Origin: Arcanobacterium phocae
Lineage (GTDB): Bacteria > Actinomycetota > Actinomycetes > Actinomycetales > Actinomycetaceae
Assembly (NCBI RefSeq): GCF_018913465.1
Contig: NZ_JABAPM010000001.1
Span: 372,001-436,000, forward strand
DNA length: 64,000 bases
Direction: 5' to 3'
The translations under genes and the position numbers were made by a program. Every line of letters begins with the position of its first letter. Positions within the stretch are counted from its first letter, which is position 1. Below are positions 1-8,526 of this stretch, piece after piece. Under the pieces are notes generated by a model, which searched no databases, was not told the origin of the DNA, and saw only the letters and a program-made list of their open reading frames with translations.

Positions 1-1095
1 TTCGATCGCGATCTGACCGAAGAGCAGAAGGCCGTTTATCGGGCAGAAGGTCGGCAGCCAGTATTGCGTATCCGCATGCCAGATGAGGATATTACGTTTA
101 CAGATCTGGTCCGTGGTGAGATTACGTTTAAAGCAGGTTCGGTTCCGGATTACGTCATCATGCGTGGCAACGGTCAACCACTGTACACATTGACTAATCC
201 AGTTGACGATGCTCTGATGGAGATTACGCACGTGTTGCGCGGTGAAGATCTGCTATCGTCAACTCCGCGTCAGGTTATTTTATACCGGGCCCTTGTAGAG
301 CTTGGAATCGCGAAGTATATTCCGCTTTTTGGACACTTGCCATACGTTATGGGCGAAGGGAACAAGAAGCTGTCTAAGCGCGATCCAGAATCGAACTTGT
401 TGCTCCATCGTGAGCGGGGCATGATCCCAGAAGGACTGTTGAACTATCTCGGTCTGCTCGGCTGGTCAATTGCTCCAGATAACGATTTATTTACCAAGGA
501 CGAATTGGTTAAAGCCTTTGATATCGAAGATGTCAATCCAAATCCAGCTCGTTTTGATGACAAGAAGTGTGTAGCAATTAACGCTGAACATATTCGCCGC
601 CTAGACCCGGCGGATTTGCGTAATCGGTTGGTTCCTTACTTGCATAAGGCTGGAGTTTTGGATGTGGCACGATTCGAGGATGCCGATGCTGAAACTCAGC
701 GCCTCCTCGATGGGGCAGCTCCACTAGCTCAGACCCGTATCCAGCTGCTGGGTGAAGCGGCTGCGTTGATGGGCTTCTTGTTCCGTGGTGCCGATGAAAT
801 CGAGTACAACGAAAAAGCTGTAGGTAAGTTGCGTGACACTGCACCAGCAGTTCTTGAAGCGGCTATTGAGGCGTTTAGCACAATTGATGCTGACTCTTTT
901 ACTGTTGAGTCAGTCAAAGCTGCAGTCGACGAAAAGATCGTTGCAGAGATGGGTATCAAGCCACGATTTGCATTCGCGCCGCTGTTCGTAGCTATTACTG
1001 GTACGAACGTGTCATTGCCGGTCGTGGACTCAATGGCTCTGCTTGGTAAGGACGAGACCTTAGCTCGCTTGCGTCGTTTTTACGCGACATTCTGA
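1..1095 (+). CDS. gltX: Glutamate--tRNA ligase, C-terminal part (5' end outside window)
   Basis: This gene charges tRNA-Glu with glutamate in the cytoplasm. The reading frame is already open at base 1 and ends with TGA at 1093-1095, so the N-terminal HIGH region lies upstream of the window. The class I KMSKS-type loop is visible as KLSKRDPE, followed by the helical anticodon-binding domain. The stretch GEDLLSSTPRQ before the loop is also typical of GltX. A tRNA-Gln gene and two tRNA-Glu genes follow within 500 bases, a fitting neighbourhood. Nothing looks damaged in the visible part. Confidence 0.96.
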   Translation, partial: FDRDLTEEQKAVYRAEGRQPVLRIRMPDEDITFTDLVRGEITFKAGSVPDYVIMRGNGQPLYTLTNPVDDALMEITHVLRGEDLLSSTPRQVILYRALVELGIAKYIPLFGHLPYVMGEGNKKLSKRDPESNLLLHRERGMIPEGLLNYLGLLGWSIAPDNDLFTKDELVKAFDIEDVNPNPARFDDKKCVAINAEHIRRLDPADLRNRLVPYLHKAGVLDVARFEDADAETQRLLDGAAPLAQTRIQLLGEAAALMGFLFRGADEIEYNEKAVGKLRDTAPAVLEAAIEAFSTIDADSFTVESVKAAVDEKIVAEMGIKPRFAFAPLFVAITGTNVSLPVVDSMALLGKDETLARLRRFYATF

Positions 1096-1120
1096 GATTT
1101 ATATCAGAGTTTCGTAGGAT

Positions 1121-1163
1121 GAAGCCCGTGGGTAACGCGCTTGTGTGCGTTCCTACGGGCTTC
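1121..1163 (+). terminator. Hairpin after gltX, probable terminator
   Basis: The left arm starting GAAGCCCGT at 1121 pairs with the right arm ending ACGGGCTTC at 1163. The outer nine pairs are perfect and the inner part is imperfect. There is no good T-run after it, so termination is inferred from position, 25 bases after the gltX stop. Confidence 0.55.
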
Positions 1164-1268
1164 ACCTATTCGATCGTGATAACGCTCACGACTTCGTAAT
1201 TTGCGAATCTCAGCTCAGGTGCGTAAACTAAATATTCGTTGCAGACCGAAAGGTTGCACACCAAACTT

Positions 1269-1340
1269 TGGGGTATGGTGTAATTGGCAGCACGAGTGAT
1301 TCTGGTTCATTTAGTCTAGGTTCGAGTCCTGGTACCCCAG
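1269..1340 (+). tRNA. tRNA-Gln (anticodon CTG)
   Basis: The acceptor arm TGGGGTA (1269-1275) pairs with TACCCCA (1333-1339), followed by discriminator G. The T arm GGTTCGAGTCC is present. The anticodon stem closes a seven-base loop TTCTGGT, which places CTG in the anticodon. CCA is not encoded. Length is 72 nt. Confidence 0.93.
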
Positions 1341-1368
1341 CGAAACATCAACACGTTGATGTGTCCTT

Positions 1369-1441
1369 GCCCCGTTCGTCTAGCGGCCTAGGACGTCGCC
1401 CTCTCACGGCGGTAACACCGGTTCAAATCCGGTACGGGGTA
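1369..1441 (+). tRNA. tRNA-Glu (anticodon CTC), copy 1
   Basis: The acceptor GCCCCGT (1369-1375) pairs with ACGGGGT (1434-1440), with discriminator A at 1441. The anticodon loop is CTCTCAC, giving CTC, and the T arm CCGGTTCAAATCCGG is perfect. CCA is not encoded. The gene is identical over all 73 nt to the copy at 1515. Confidence 0.95.
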
Positions 1442-1514
1442 CCATAACTTACGTACAACTGGTCTTTGTCAGTGGTGCTGTGGGTTAGCAGCGTCTGGTG
1501 GAAACATCAGGTAG

Positions 1515-1587
1515 GCCCCGTTCGTCTAGCGGCCTAGGACGTCGCCCTCTCACGGCGGTAACACCGGTTCAAATCCGGTACGGGGTA
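1515..1587 (+). tRNA. tRNA-Glu (anticodon CTC), copy 2
   Basis: This is an exact 73-nt repeat of the tRNA-Glu gene at 1369-1441, separated from it by 73 unrelated bases. The features are the same: GCCCCGT acceptor, CTC anticodon and discriminator A at 1587. An intrinsic terminator follows directly. Confidence 0.95.
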
Positions 1588-1597
1588 CAATTTATCT

Positions 1598-1627
1598 ATC
1601 CGAACAGCGTGGCTGCTCGGATTTTTT
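1598..1627 (+). terminator. Intrinsic terminator of the tRNA cluster
   Basis: The stem pairs ATCCGA-a-CAGC with GCTG-c-TCGGAT around the loop GTG, with one internal mismatch, and is followed by TTTTTT. It ends the Gln-Glu-Glu tRNA transcript. Confidence 0.85.
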
Positions 1628-2034
1628 GTATTTCGGCACCTCGCTCTGGCCTAGTGAGTATTTGCCATTTCTTGCATGAAACTGCGGATAAAAATTTTCA
1701 ACGTACGATTTTCATATGCCGATAAGTTTGTTATGTCCATAATAAACTGTATGATTTGTCGTAAATAGTGATTGTAAGGCGATTCATTCCCCTATTTGGG
1801 CGTAGAAATTTAATACTAAGAGCTAAACCTTAAAGGATCCTGAATATTTTCAACTTTATTTATGTTGACAATACAGCTTGTGTTGTCAACATTTTGGGGT
1901 CATTATTGAGTCATGGCGCGAGTCACAGATTCGGAAGGTATGAAGAATCGCTGATCCGCCCAGAGACTCATAGACACATTGATGCACTTGAGGCCTGTGC
2001 TTTCGTGTATCTCTTAGGACGGAAAGGTAGAACG
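1628..2034. other. AT-rich intergenic stretch before pld
   Basis: No believable coding region is seen here. The stretch is visibly richer in A and T than its surroundings. Its only clear structure is the long inverted repeat at 1862-1892. The pld promoter should lie in this stretch, but I could not place it confidently. TTGACA at 1865-1870 falls within the left repeat arm and has only a weak -10 partner. Confidence 0.5.
1862..1892. promoter_or_regulatory. Long inverted repeat upstream of pld (operator or hairpin)
   Basis: Two 14-base arms (1862-1875 and 1879-1892) flank the three-base loop GCT. They pair throughout, with a single T-G wobble, and begin with ATGTTGACAA and end with TTGTCAACAT. 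A TTTT follows. The repeat lies 142 bases before the pld start. It could be a regulator-binding palindrome or a terminator-like hairpin. I prefer the first because it overlaps a -35-like TTGACA, but this is inference. Confidence 0.6.
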
Positions 2035-2958
2035 ATGAAAAAGAAAATGATTGCATTCTTAGTTCTTCTCCTTGGCTTTTTGACACCAGTATCAAACGCG
2101 ATTGCGGCACCTAGTACCCCAGATATGCCGCCATCGAATAGTCGAGCTATTTACGCTATTGCACATCGAGTTTTAACTACACAAAGTGTAGATGATGCAA
2201 TTGCTGTTGGAGCCAACGCTATGGAAATCGATTTCACCGCGTGGCGGCGAGGCTGGTGGGCCGATCATGACGGGCTACCAACAAGTGCCGGTGACCGTGC
2301 AGAAACTATTTTGAAGCACATCGCTGATAAGCGCAAAGAAGGCGCGAATATTTCATTCGTCTGGTTCGATATCAAGAATCCAGATCATTGCCCAAATCAA
2401 AGCAGCGTCTGCTCAATTACCGCATTACGGGACTTGTCGCGGAAGTACCTTGAACCTGCGGGTGTGCGCGCTCTTTATGGATTCTACAAGACTGTAGGCG
2501 GTGTAGGTTGGAACACAATCATCAACGACTTGCACGATAGTGAAGCTGTTGCGTTGTCTGGTCCAACGGACAACGTGCTGAGTGACTTCTCCAAAGCCGG
2601 AGACAAGATCCTTACTAAGCAAAAGATTGCGGATTACGGATACTACAATATCAACCAAGGATTTGGTACGTGCGAATCTTACGCCAATACAACGTGTGAT
2701 CAGCTTCGGAAATCAAGCGAAGCCCGCGCTCGTGGCGCACTAGGTAAGACATTTGGTTGGACAATTGCTACTGGTCAGGACTGGAACGTGGATGCACTCC
2801 TCGGTACAGCTCACGTAGACGGCTTAATATTCGGGTTCAAGGCAACGTACTTCTATCGTCATCCGAATACCATTAACGCCTTTAATTCCATCAAGAACTG
2901 GGTAGATAAGCACTCTGCTACTCATCACATGGCAACTAATGCAGACCGTCCATGGTAG
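2035..2958 (+). CDS. pld: Secreted phospholipase D / sphingomyelinase D toxin
   Basis: This is a secreted toxin of the bacterial and spider sphingomyelinase D family, which cleaves sphingomyelin and lysophospholipids to (cyclic) ceramide-phosphate and choline. The chosen ATG at 2035 has a GGAAAGG site just upstream and gives 307 residues, the size known for Corynebacterium and Arcanobacterium PLD. An in-frame start further upstream would precede the signal peptide and is rejected. The Lys-rich start, hydrophobic core and AIAA near residue 25 form a signal peptide. His44, and Glu64 and Asp66 in MEIDFTAW, match the catalytic and magnesium positions of the GDPD-like barrel. The C-terminal ATNADRPW fits the SMD-tail motif (ATxxDxPW). 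It stands alone between a tRNA cluster and a terminator, as expected of an acquired virulence gene. Confidence 0.96.
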   Translation: MKKKMIAFLVLLLGFLTPVSNAIAAPSTPDMPPSNSRAIYAIAHRVLTTQSVDDAIAVGANAMEIDFTAWRRGWWADHDGLPTSAGDRAETILKHIADKRKEGANISFVWFDIKNPDHCPNQSSVCSITALRDLSRKYLEPAGVRALYGFYKTVGGVGWNTIINDLHDSEAVALSGPTDNVLSDFSKAGDKILTKQKIADYGYYNINQGFGTCESYANTTCDQLRKSSEARARGALGKTFGWTIATGQDWNVDALLGTAHVDGLIFGFKATYFYRHPNTINAFNSIKNWVDKHSATHHMATNADRPW

Positions 2959-2977
2959 GCATTAATTAAAATTAAAT

Positions 2978-3010
2978 GAGGGCTCCGGCAGAAAATCTGC
3001 CGGAGCCCTC
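2978..3010. terminator. Bidirectional terminator between pld and dcp
   Basis: A perfect 15-bp stem (GAGGGCTCCGGCAGA at 2978-2992 with its complement at 2996-3010) closes an AAA loop. The A/T-rich run on its left side supplies a U-tract for the minus-strand peptidase gene. It also serves pld, which ends 19 bases before it. Confidence 0.9.
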
Positions 3011-3017
3011 ATGATGT

Positions 3018-5036
3018 TTACTCAGCTAAGCCGCGTCGTTCGAGGAGAGCTTCTGGACGAGGCTCGCGCTCACGGATTTCCTTAAATGACTCCATTGGTG
3101 GACGAGACGAACCACGTGACAAAAGTTTCTCACGTAACTCCATACCAGCTTCGCGGGTGAAACCACCATTGGCCTGTTCCCGGAACCATTGTTCAATATC
3201 CGCGACCAATACCTCGGCCCACATATATGAGTAATAGCCGGCATCGTACCCGCCGCCAAACGTGTGCGTGAAGTAGGTTGAACGATACCGCGGAGGAACT
3301 AATGGACAAGAAACACCAAACTTTTCTAACGCTGATTCTTCAAACGCTGCCACATCACATGGGTCCTCATCGGCGTGCAGCAAATGCCAAGCCTGATCTA
3401 CCAGTGCTGCCTTTGTGAACTCAGTAGTTGCAAAAGCTTGACCAAACGTCTTGGAAGCTGACAATGCCTCCACAAGTTCGGACGGCATGATTTCACCAGT
3501 CTTATGATGGCGTGCATAGTTAGCCAAGACTTCTGGATGGTAGGCCCACATCTCATTCAACTGCGAAGGAAACTCCACAAAATCACGCGGAACATTCGTG
3601 CCTGCTGAGGAACGGTATCGGGTATGCGTGAGCAATCCATGAAGAGCGTGGCCAAATTCGTGGAAAACAGTTTCAACGTTGTCCCAGGTTAATAAACATA
3701 ACTCGCCCTCGGCAGGTTCCGGGAAATTGCAGTTGTTGAGAATGATAGGTTTGGTTCCATCAATCTCGCATCCGGTAATCACCGAGTGCATCCATGCGCC
3801 GCCCTTTTTACCTGGGCGACGGTAATAATCTGCCTGGAAAAGACCAAGCGTGGTGCCGTCCTCATCTTTTACTTCCCAAGTTTTCATTGACGGAACGTAG
3901 CCGGCAAGGTCTGGCCGAGGCTCAAACGAGATACCATAGAGTCGGTTTGCGGCGAAGAATATGCCGTTTTCAACCACATTCGTTAGCTCAAGATACGGCA
4001 TAATTTTGGCTTCTTCAACGCCTTGTTGAGCGCGTAACTGCTCTTCATAGAAAGTCCAGTCGCCGGCTTCAACGCCATCTGCATCTGGATCTTTTTCAGC
4101 CAACTCAACCAGGTTTTTGTAGTCACGGTCAACTGCTGCGACAGCCTTATGTGCAACGGATGTTAACAGGTTGAGAACCGCATCTGAATCTCCAGCCATT
4201 TCGCGCGCTGCAACAACTTGTGCATGGCTCTCGAAGCCAAGCAATGCAGCCCGTTCTGCGCGTAGCTTCGCAATCTTTAATACGAGCTCACGAGTATCCG
4301 ATTCTGCATGCTCTCCAAAACCTCGGGCCAGCGACGCAGCGAGGATATCGCGACGAGTTTGGGGAACACGTATCTCAGTTTGAATCGGCTGGTTTGAAAA
4401 ATTCGCTAGCTCAATACGATAAGAGCCTTCGTCAGTGCGCAGACCAGCTATTTTTTCCTCGCTTAATCCCGCTAATTTAGTAGGATCATCTGTTATATAA
4501 GCCGCGTCAGACATCGCGCGTGTAGCACGCTTGACATATTCGATCTGTAGCCCAGAAAGCTCCGCATCAATCGCGCGTAACCGATCGGCGTCGTCGTCGG
4601 AAAGTTCGATTCCACCCGAACGGAATGCCTTCAACTCTTTTTCAACCCAATATTGGGTTTCGGCATCAGCATCGGATACATCAAGCGCTTGAATACGCTG
4701 ATAAATCCGCTTATTCAGTGAGTAAGCGTTCTCATGTTCGGAAAGCTTTGGACCGATCTGTGCCTCAATATCGTTGAGTTCGTCCGTTCCTAGCGAAGAA
4801 AACAAGGTAAAGGCGACGGACAAAACGCGATCAAATTCTTCGCCAGCATGCTCGATGGCTTCAACCGTGTTTTCGACCGTTGGCGGGTTTGGATCGGTAG
4901 CGATCTTTTCCCACGCCGCACGTTGGCGTGCCATAACCTGTTCGACGGCGGGCATGATGTGCTCTGGCTTAATATCAGCCCAGCGTGGCAATTGATATGG
5001 TAATGATGATTTTTCGAGTAATGGGTTTTCTGTCAT
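3018..5036 (-). CDS. dcp: M3 family metallopeptidase, peptidyl-dipeptidase Dcp type
   Basis: This is a cytoplasmic zinc peptidase of the thimet oligopeptidase (M3) family that degrades short peptides. The 672-residue length is normal. The HExxH zinc motif is HEFGH, with His459, Glu460 and His463. The downstream segment DFVEFPSQLNEMW resembles E. coli Dcp (DFVEFPSQINE) more than oligopeptidase A, so I prefer the dipeptidyl carboxypeptidase subgroup. The ATG at 5036 begins a typical M3 N-terminus. The gene is transcribed alone towards pld, with the shared terminator between them. Confidence 0.9.
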   Translation of the reverse strand: MTENPLLEKSSLPYQLPRWADIKPEHIMPAVEQVMARQRAAWEKIATDPNPPTVENTVEAIEHAGEEFDRVLSVAFTLFSSLGTDELNDIEAQIGPKLSEHENAYSLNKRIYQRIQALDVSDADAETQYWVEKELKAFRSGGIELSDDDADRLRAIDAELSGLQIEYVKRATRAMSDAAYITDDPTKLAGLSEEKIAGLRTDEGSYRIELANFSNQPIQTEIRVPQTRRDILAASLARGFGEHAESDTRELVLKIAKLRAERAALLGFESHAQVVAAREMAGDSDAVLNLLTSVAHKAVAAVDRDYKNLVELAEKDPDADGVEAGDWTFYEEQLRAQQGVEEAKIMPYLELTNVVENGIFFAANRLYGISFEPRPDLAGYVPSMKTWEVKDEDGTTLGLFQADYYRRPGKKGGAWMHSVITGCEIDGTKPIILNNCNFPEPAEGELCLLTWDNVETVFHEFGHALHGLLTHTRYRSSAGTNVPRDFVEFPSQLNEMWAYHPEVLANYARHHKTGEIMPSELVEALSASKTFGQAFATTEFTKAALVDQAWHLLHADEDPCDVAAFEESALEKFGVSCPLVPPRYRSTYFTHTFGGGYDAGYYSYMWAEVLVADIEQWFREQANGGFTREAGMELREKLLSRGSSRPPMESFKEIREREPRPEALLERRGLAE

Positions 5037-5102
5037 AGTTGTAGTTTACCGTGCTTGCGTTAAAGAGTGCGTTCTCTTTCGCGTACCGGTAAACCACGGT
5101 CT

Positions 5103-6236
5103 CTAGCTGAGCAGACTAATCAGTGGCTTCGCAACGTCGCTCCATCGCCACTTATGATCGACCCAGTCCCTACCGGCATCACCCATTCGGCGCGCTTCGT
5201 CGGGGTTCTCAAGGAAATAGCTAACTGCCGAAACAACTGCATTGACAGAATTACCGTTGACTACCAGGCCGGTCTCTTTATCTATTACTGCCTCGGGCGC
5301 GCCGCCGGAATCTCCGGCAACTACCGGTAGTCCAGCAGCATATGCTTCGAGATAGACAATCCCGAGTCCTTCGATATCTAGGCCACCGCCGCGGGTACGG
5401 CACGGCATAGCGAAAATATCTCCCAGTGAATAATGAGCAGGAAGTTCTGCGTATGGTACTTCACCAGTGAAAACGATGTCAGTTTGTGCAGGCGATTGGC
5501 TGGCAAGTTGCCGTAACTTTTTCTCGTAAGGTCCTTTACCCACGATCACAAGCTTTGTTCCTGGAAATCGGCTTGTCACCTGATGCCATCCCTTGATGAG
5601 AATGTCTTGTCCTTTTCGTGGTACGAGCCGAGAAATACAGACGACGACGGGGGCATGTTGGCCGATTCCATAGCGGCGTCGTAAATCTGCCCGGGCTTGC
5701 CGGTCAAAGGCAAACATCTCCGGATCGATAGCCCCATGAAGTTGCATAATATCGGTGTCCCCGATGAATGGAGCTAGCCGGCGTAGCGTTGCGTTAGTCA
5801 GGTAGGTGACAACGTCGGCATCTGCAAAAACTTTCCGAAGCATGTGACGTGAACCAGGGAGCATAGACCAGCCGATCTCATGCCCATGGGTGGTGGCAAT
5901 AACCTTGTCAGCTCCGGCTGCATGTGCTGCATTAGCAAGCAATCCGAGCGGAGCGGCTGCGCCAAACCAAACATTTTTAACGTCGTACTGGTGGATAAGA
6001 CTAGTCATGGTACGACTAACGTCCGGCGAAGGAAGCATAGTTGTCCCAGGATAGCGCACGACTGTGTAAGGCTGTTGTTCGTCGTAGTCCAGCGCGGACT
6101 GCATCCCTGTTGGCGGAGTGGAGGCGTAAACAACGAGTTGAGCTGGATCAAGTTGCGAAACGAAACCTTCAAGGAACGTTTGAATGCCACCAGCTCGTGG
6201 TGGGAAATCGTTGGTGACAAGAAGTGTTTTGCGCAT
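5103..6236 (-). CDS. pimB: GT4 glycosyltransferase, probable phosphatidylinositol-monomannoside mannosyltransferase PimB'
   Basis: This GT-B fold enzyme of 377 residues should transfer mannose from GDP-mannose at the inner face of the membrane, building phosphatidylinositol mannosides and lipoglycans. The N-terminus MRKTLLVTNDFPPRAGGIQ is the acceptor-domain start seen in PimB'-like proteins. The donor-site pattern GLGIVYLEAYAAGLPVV, followed by GGAPEAV, is the GT4 EX7E region. It lies 9 bases after the iclR-type gene on the same strand, so the two are probably co-transcribed. The exact acceptor cannot be read from sequence. An MgtA/PimB paralogue is the main alternative. Confidence 0.8.
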   Translation of the reverse strand: MRKTLLVTNDFPPRAGGIQTFLEGFVSQLDPAQLVVYASTPPTGMQSALDYDEQQPYTVVRYPGTTMLPSPDVSRTMTSLIHQYDVKNVWFGAAAPLGLLANAAHAAGADKVIATTHGHEIGWSMLPGSRHMLRKVFADADVVTYLTNATLRRLAPFIGDTDIMQLHGAIDPEMFAFDRQARADLRRRYGIGQHAPVVVCISRLVPRKGQDILIKGWHQVTSRFPGTKLVIVGKGPYEKKLRQLASQSPAQTDIVFTGEVPYAELPAHYSLGDIFAMPCRTRGGGLDIEGLGIVYLEAYAAGLPVVAGDSGGAPEAVIDKETGLVVNGNSVNAVVSAVSYFLENPDEARRMGDAGRDWVDHKWRWSDVAKPLISLLS

Positions 6237-6245
6237 CGTTTCGCC

Positions 6246-6998
6246 CTAGGTCGTTGGTTCGGAACGTTTGATAAGGTCGGTTAGTCGATTAGCAGCCGCG
6301 ACGACGGCGGCCGCATAGTGGCGACCTGGCTGACGTCCCATACGTTCGACAGGGCCAGAGATAGAAATAGCCGCAACGACATGTCCGTTTGCACCTCGTA
6401 CTGGAGCCGAAATTGAGGCGACACCGGGTTCGTGTTCCCCCAACGATTGGGCCCAGCCACGACGTCGGACAGCGGATAACACAGTAGCGGTGAATTGTGC
6501 ACCGTACAGTCCACGGTGCAATCGGTCAGGTTCATCCCATGCCAATAGTACCTGTGCGACTGATCCTGCTTGCATAGAGAATGCTGAACCTACTGGAATG
6601 GAATCGCGAAGACCAGTAGTACGCTCCGCTGAAGCAACACACACGTTTTGATCACCTTGGCGACGATAGAGCTGAGCTGATTCACCGGTGTGGTCGCGTA
6701 AGGCAATTAATATCGGATTCGCGGCCGTAAGCAGACGATCATCGCCAGCGCGCGAGGACAATTCAGCTAGCCGAGGTCCTAGAATGAACCGGCCCTGAGT
6801 ATCTCGACCAACGAAACGATGGAATTCGAGAGCGACTGCGAGCCGGTGTGCGGTAGGGCGTGCTAGATGCGTTGCTGATACTAGTTGCGCGAGTGTGAGT
6901 GGGCCTTGTTCAAGCGCTTGAAGAACTGATGCGGCTTTGTCGAGTACGCCGACCCCGCTACCCTGAGAATTGTCCATAAGTTCATCTTGCCATTCCAT
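6246..6998 (-). CDS. IclR family transcriptional regulator
   Basis: This 250-residue DNA-binding regulator has an N-terminal winged helix (about residues 15-75, with ARPTAHRLAVALEFHRFV as the recognition part) and a C-terminal GAF-like effector domain. The motif GVASISAPVRGANGHVVAAI is typical of the IclR effector domain. The first ATG at 6998 is used, but an internal ATG at 6977 would also keep the whole domain. It is divergent from murA and leads into pimB. The effector is unknown. In other actinobacteria IclR-type genes of this kind often sit before leuCD, which is not the case here. Confidence 0.88.
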   Translation of the reverse strand: MEWQDELMDNSQGSGVGVLDKAASVLQALEQGPLTLAQLVSATHLARPTAHRLAVALEFHRFVGRDTQGRFILGPRLAELSSRAGDDRLLTAANPILIALRDHTGESAQLYRRQGDQNVCVASAERTTGLRDSIPVGSAFSMQAGSVAQVLLAWDEPDRLHRGLYGAQFTATVLSAVRRRGWAQSLGEHEPGVASISAPVRGANGHVVAAISISGPVERMGRQPGRHYAAAVVAAANRLTDLIKRSEPTT

Positions 6999-7183
6999 AT
7001 TGTGAGACGCAACCTGTCTGGGGTTCTTGGTCTACGAAGAAAGACATCTTATACGGTGCCTTGTATGCCTAGTCGAATAGAATGACAATTCGGGGTATTC
7101 TTGTTTCGTGGATTAGTCGGAACAATGAATAGACTTCACTCCACATTACCGAACTCGTACAACACGTCCGGAGAAGAGAACAC

Positions 7184-8506
7184 ATGTCAGGCGTTTTGAA
7201 AGTCACTGGTGGTCAGCCACTTCACGGTACTATTGCGGTGCGCGGAGCAAAAAACTTTGTCTCTAAAGCGATGGTGGCGGCTCTACTTACTGAAGAGACC
7301 TCTGTCCTGCGCAACGTTCCATTGATCCGTGACGTTGATGTTGTTTCTGATCTTCTTCGGTTACACGGTGCCGATGTTGATTACGATCAAGACGCTGGGA
7401 TAGTCACCATTACTCCGGGCAAGATCCACTTGCCAGATGACCCGGCGCAGATGGACCTTCTAGCTGGCTCATCTCGCATCCCCATTCTTTTCTGTGGACC
7501 GTTACTACATTCACTTGGTGAAGCATTCATTCCAGATCTCGGCGGCTGTCATATTGGAGACCGGCCAGTTGATTTCCACCTACAAGTATTAGAAGACTTC
7601 GGTGCAATTCGTGACGAACAGGAGTTTGGTCTCCACTTAACAGCTCCTCGTGGACTTAAAGCCCGCAAAGTGACATTGCCGTATCCGTCAGTCGGAGCTA
7701 CTGAACAAACGTTGTTAGCGGCCGTGCGGGCCGAAGGAATCACCGAGTTGCGTGGTGCTGCCGTCGAACCAGAAATCATGGACTTGATTTCCGTATTACA
7801 AAAGATGGGTGCGCTCATCACAGTCTCGACCGACCGTACGATTGTGATCGAAGGAGTACGCCAACTCCACGGCTACAACCATTTTGCTATCGCAGATCGA
7901 ATCGAAGCTGGATCTTGGGCCTGTGCTGCGCTAGCGACCGGCGGGGACATCATGATCAACGGGGCACAACAAGAGCCGATGATGAGCTTCCTCAACGTAT
8001 ACCGCAAAGTTGGTGGACAATTCGACGTGACCGATGAGGGTATTCGTTTTTGGCACCCTGGCGGGGAACTAAACTCGATCCCTATTGAAACAGATGTCCA
8101 CCCAGGTTTTATGACTGACTGGCAACAGCCCCTCGTCGTCGCCCTGACCCAGGCAAACGGAGTATCAATCGTCCACGAAACCGTTTATGAAAATCGATTT
8201 GGCTTTGTGAAAGCACTAAACAAAATGGGTGCTCATATCCAAGTTTATCGAGAGTGCCTGGGTGGAAAACAGTGCCGGTTTGGTACTGAAAACTATTACC
8301 ATTCCGCTGTGATCATGGGGCCAACTCCGTTGACAGCTGCAGACATCACCGTTCCTGATTTGCGCGGTGGGTTCTCCCATCTTATTGCAGCTTTAGCAGC
8401 TGAAGGAACCTCGCACGTTCAAGGGATTGACCTAATTAATCGAGGCTACGAACACTTCATGACCAAGTTGCGTACCCTGCACGCAAACGTAGAACGAGTT
8501 TCGTAA
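7184..8506 (+). CDS. murA: UDP-N-acetylglucosamine 1-carboxyvinyltransferase
   Basis: MurA carries out the first committed step of peptidoglycan synthesis, moving enolpyruvate from PEP to UDP-GlcNAc in the cytoplasm. The 440 residues form the two-domain EPSP-synthase-like fold. The N-terminal GAKN substrate motif is present. The mobile-loop cysteine is present as Cys122 in GGCHIGDRPVD. This is the fosfomycin-reactive residue, replaced by Asp in mycobacteria. A good ribosome site, GGAGAAGAG, precedes the ATG. The gene leads into plsC with a 20-base gap and is divergent from the iclR-type gene. Confidence 0.96.
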   Translation: MSGVLKVTGGQPLHGTIAVRGAKNFVSKAMVAALLTEETSVLRNVPLIRDVDVVSDLLRLHGADVDYDQDAGIVTITPGKIHLPDDPAQMDLLAGSSRIPILFCGPLLHSLGEAFIPDLGGCHIGDRPVDFHLQVLEDFGAIRDEQEFGLHLTAPRGLKARKVTLPYPSVGATEQTLLAAVRAEGITELRGAAVEPEIMDLISVLQKMGALITVSTDRTIVIEGVRQLHGYNHFAIADRIEAGSWACAALATGGDIMINGAQQEPMMSFLNVYRKVGGQFDVTDEGIRFWHPGGELNSIPIETDVHPGFMTDWQQPLVVALTQANGVSIVHETVYENRFGFVKALNKMGAHIQVYRECLGGKQCRFGTENYYHSAVIMGPTPLTAADITVPDLRGGFSHLIAALAAEGTSHVQGIDLINRGYEHFMTKLRTLHANVERVS

Positions 8507-8526
8507 AGCATATAGGCAAAACCACC

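Noticed and set aside
1894..2034. In-frame upstream start for the PLD gene
   Set aside because: It would place 47 residues before a classic signal peptide. The ATG at 2035 has a ribosome site and gives the family length of 307.
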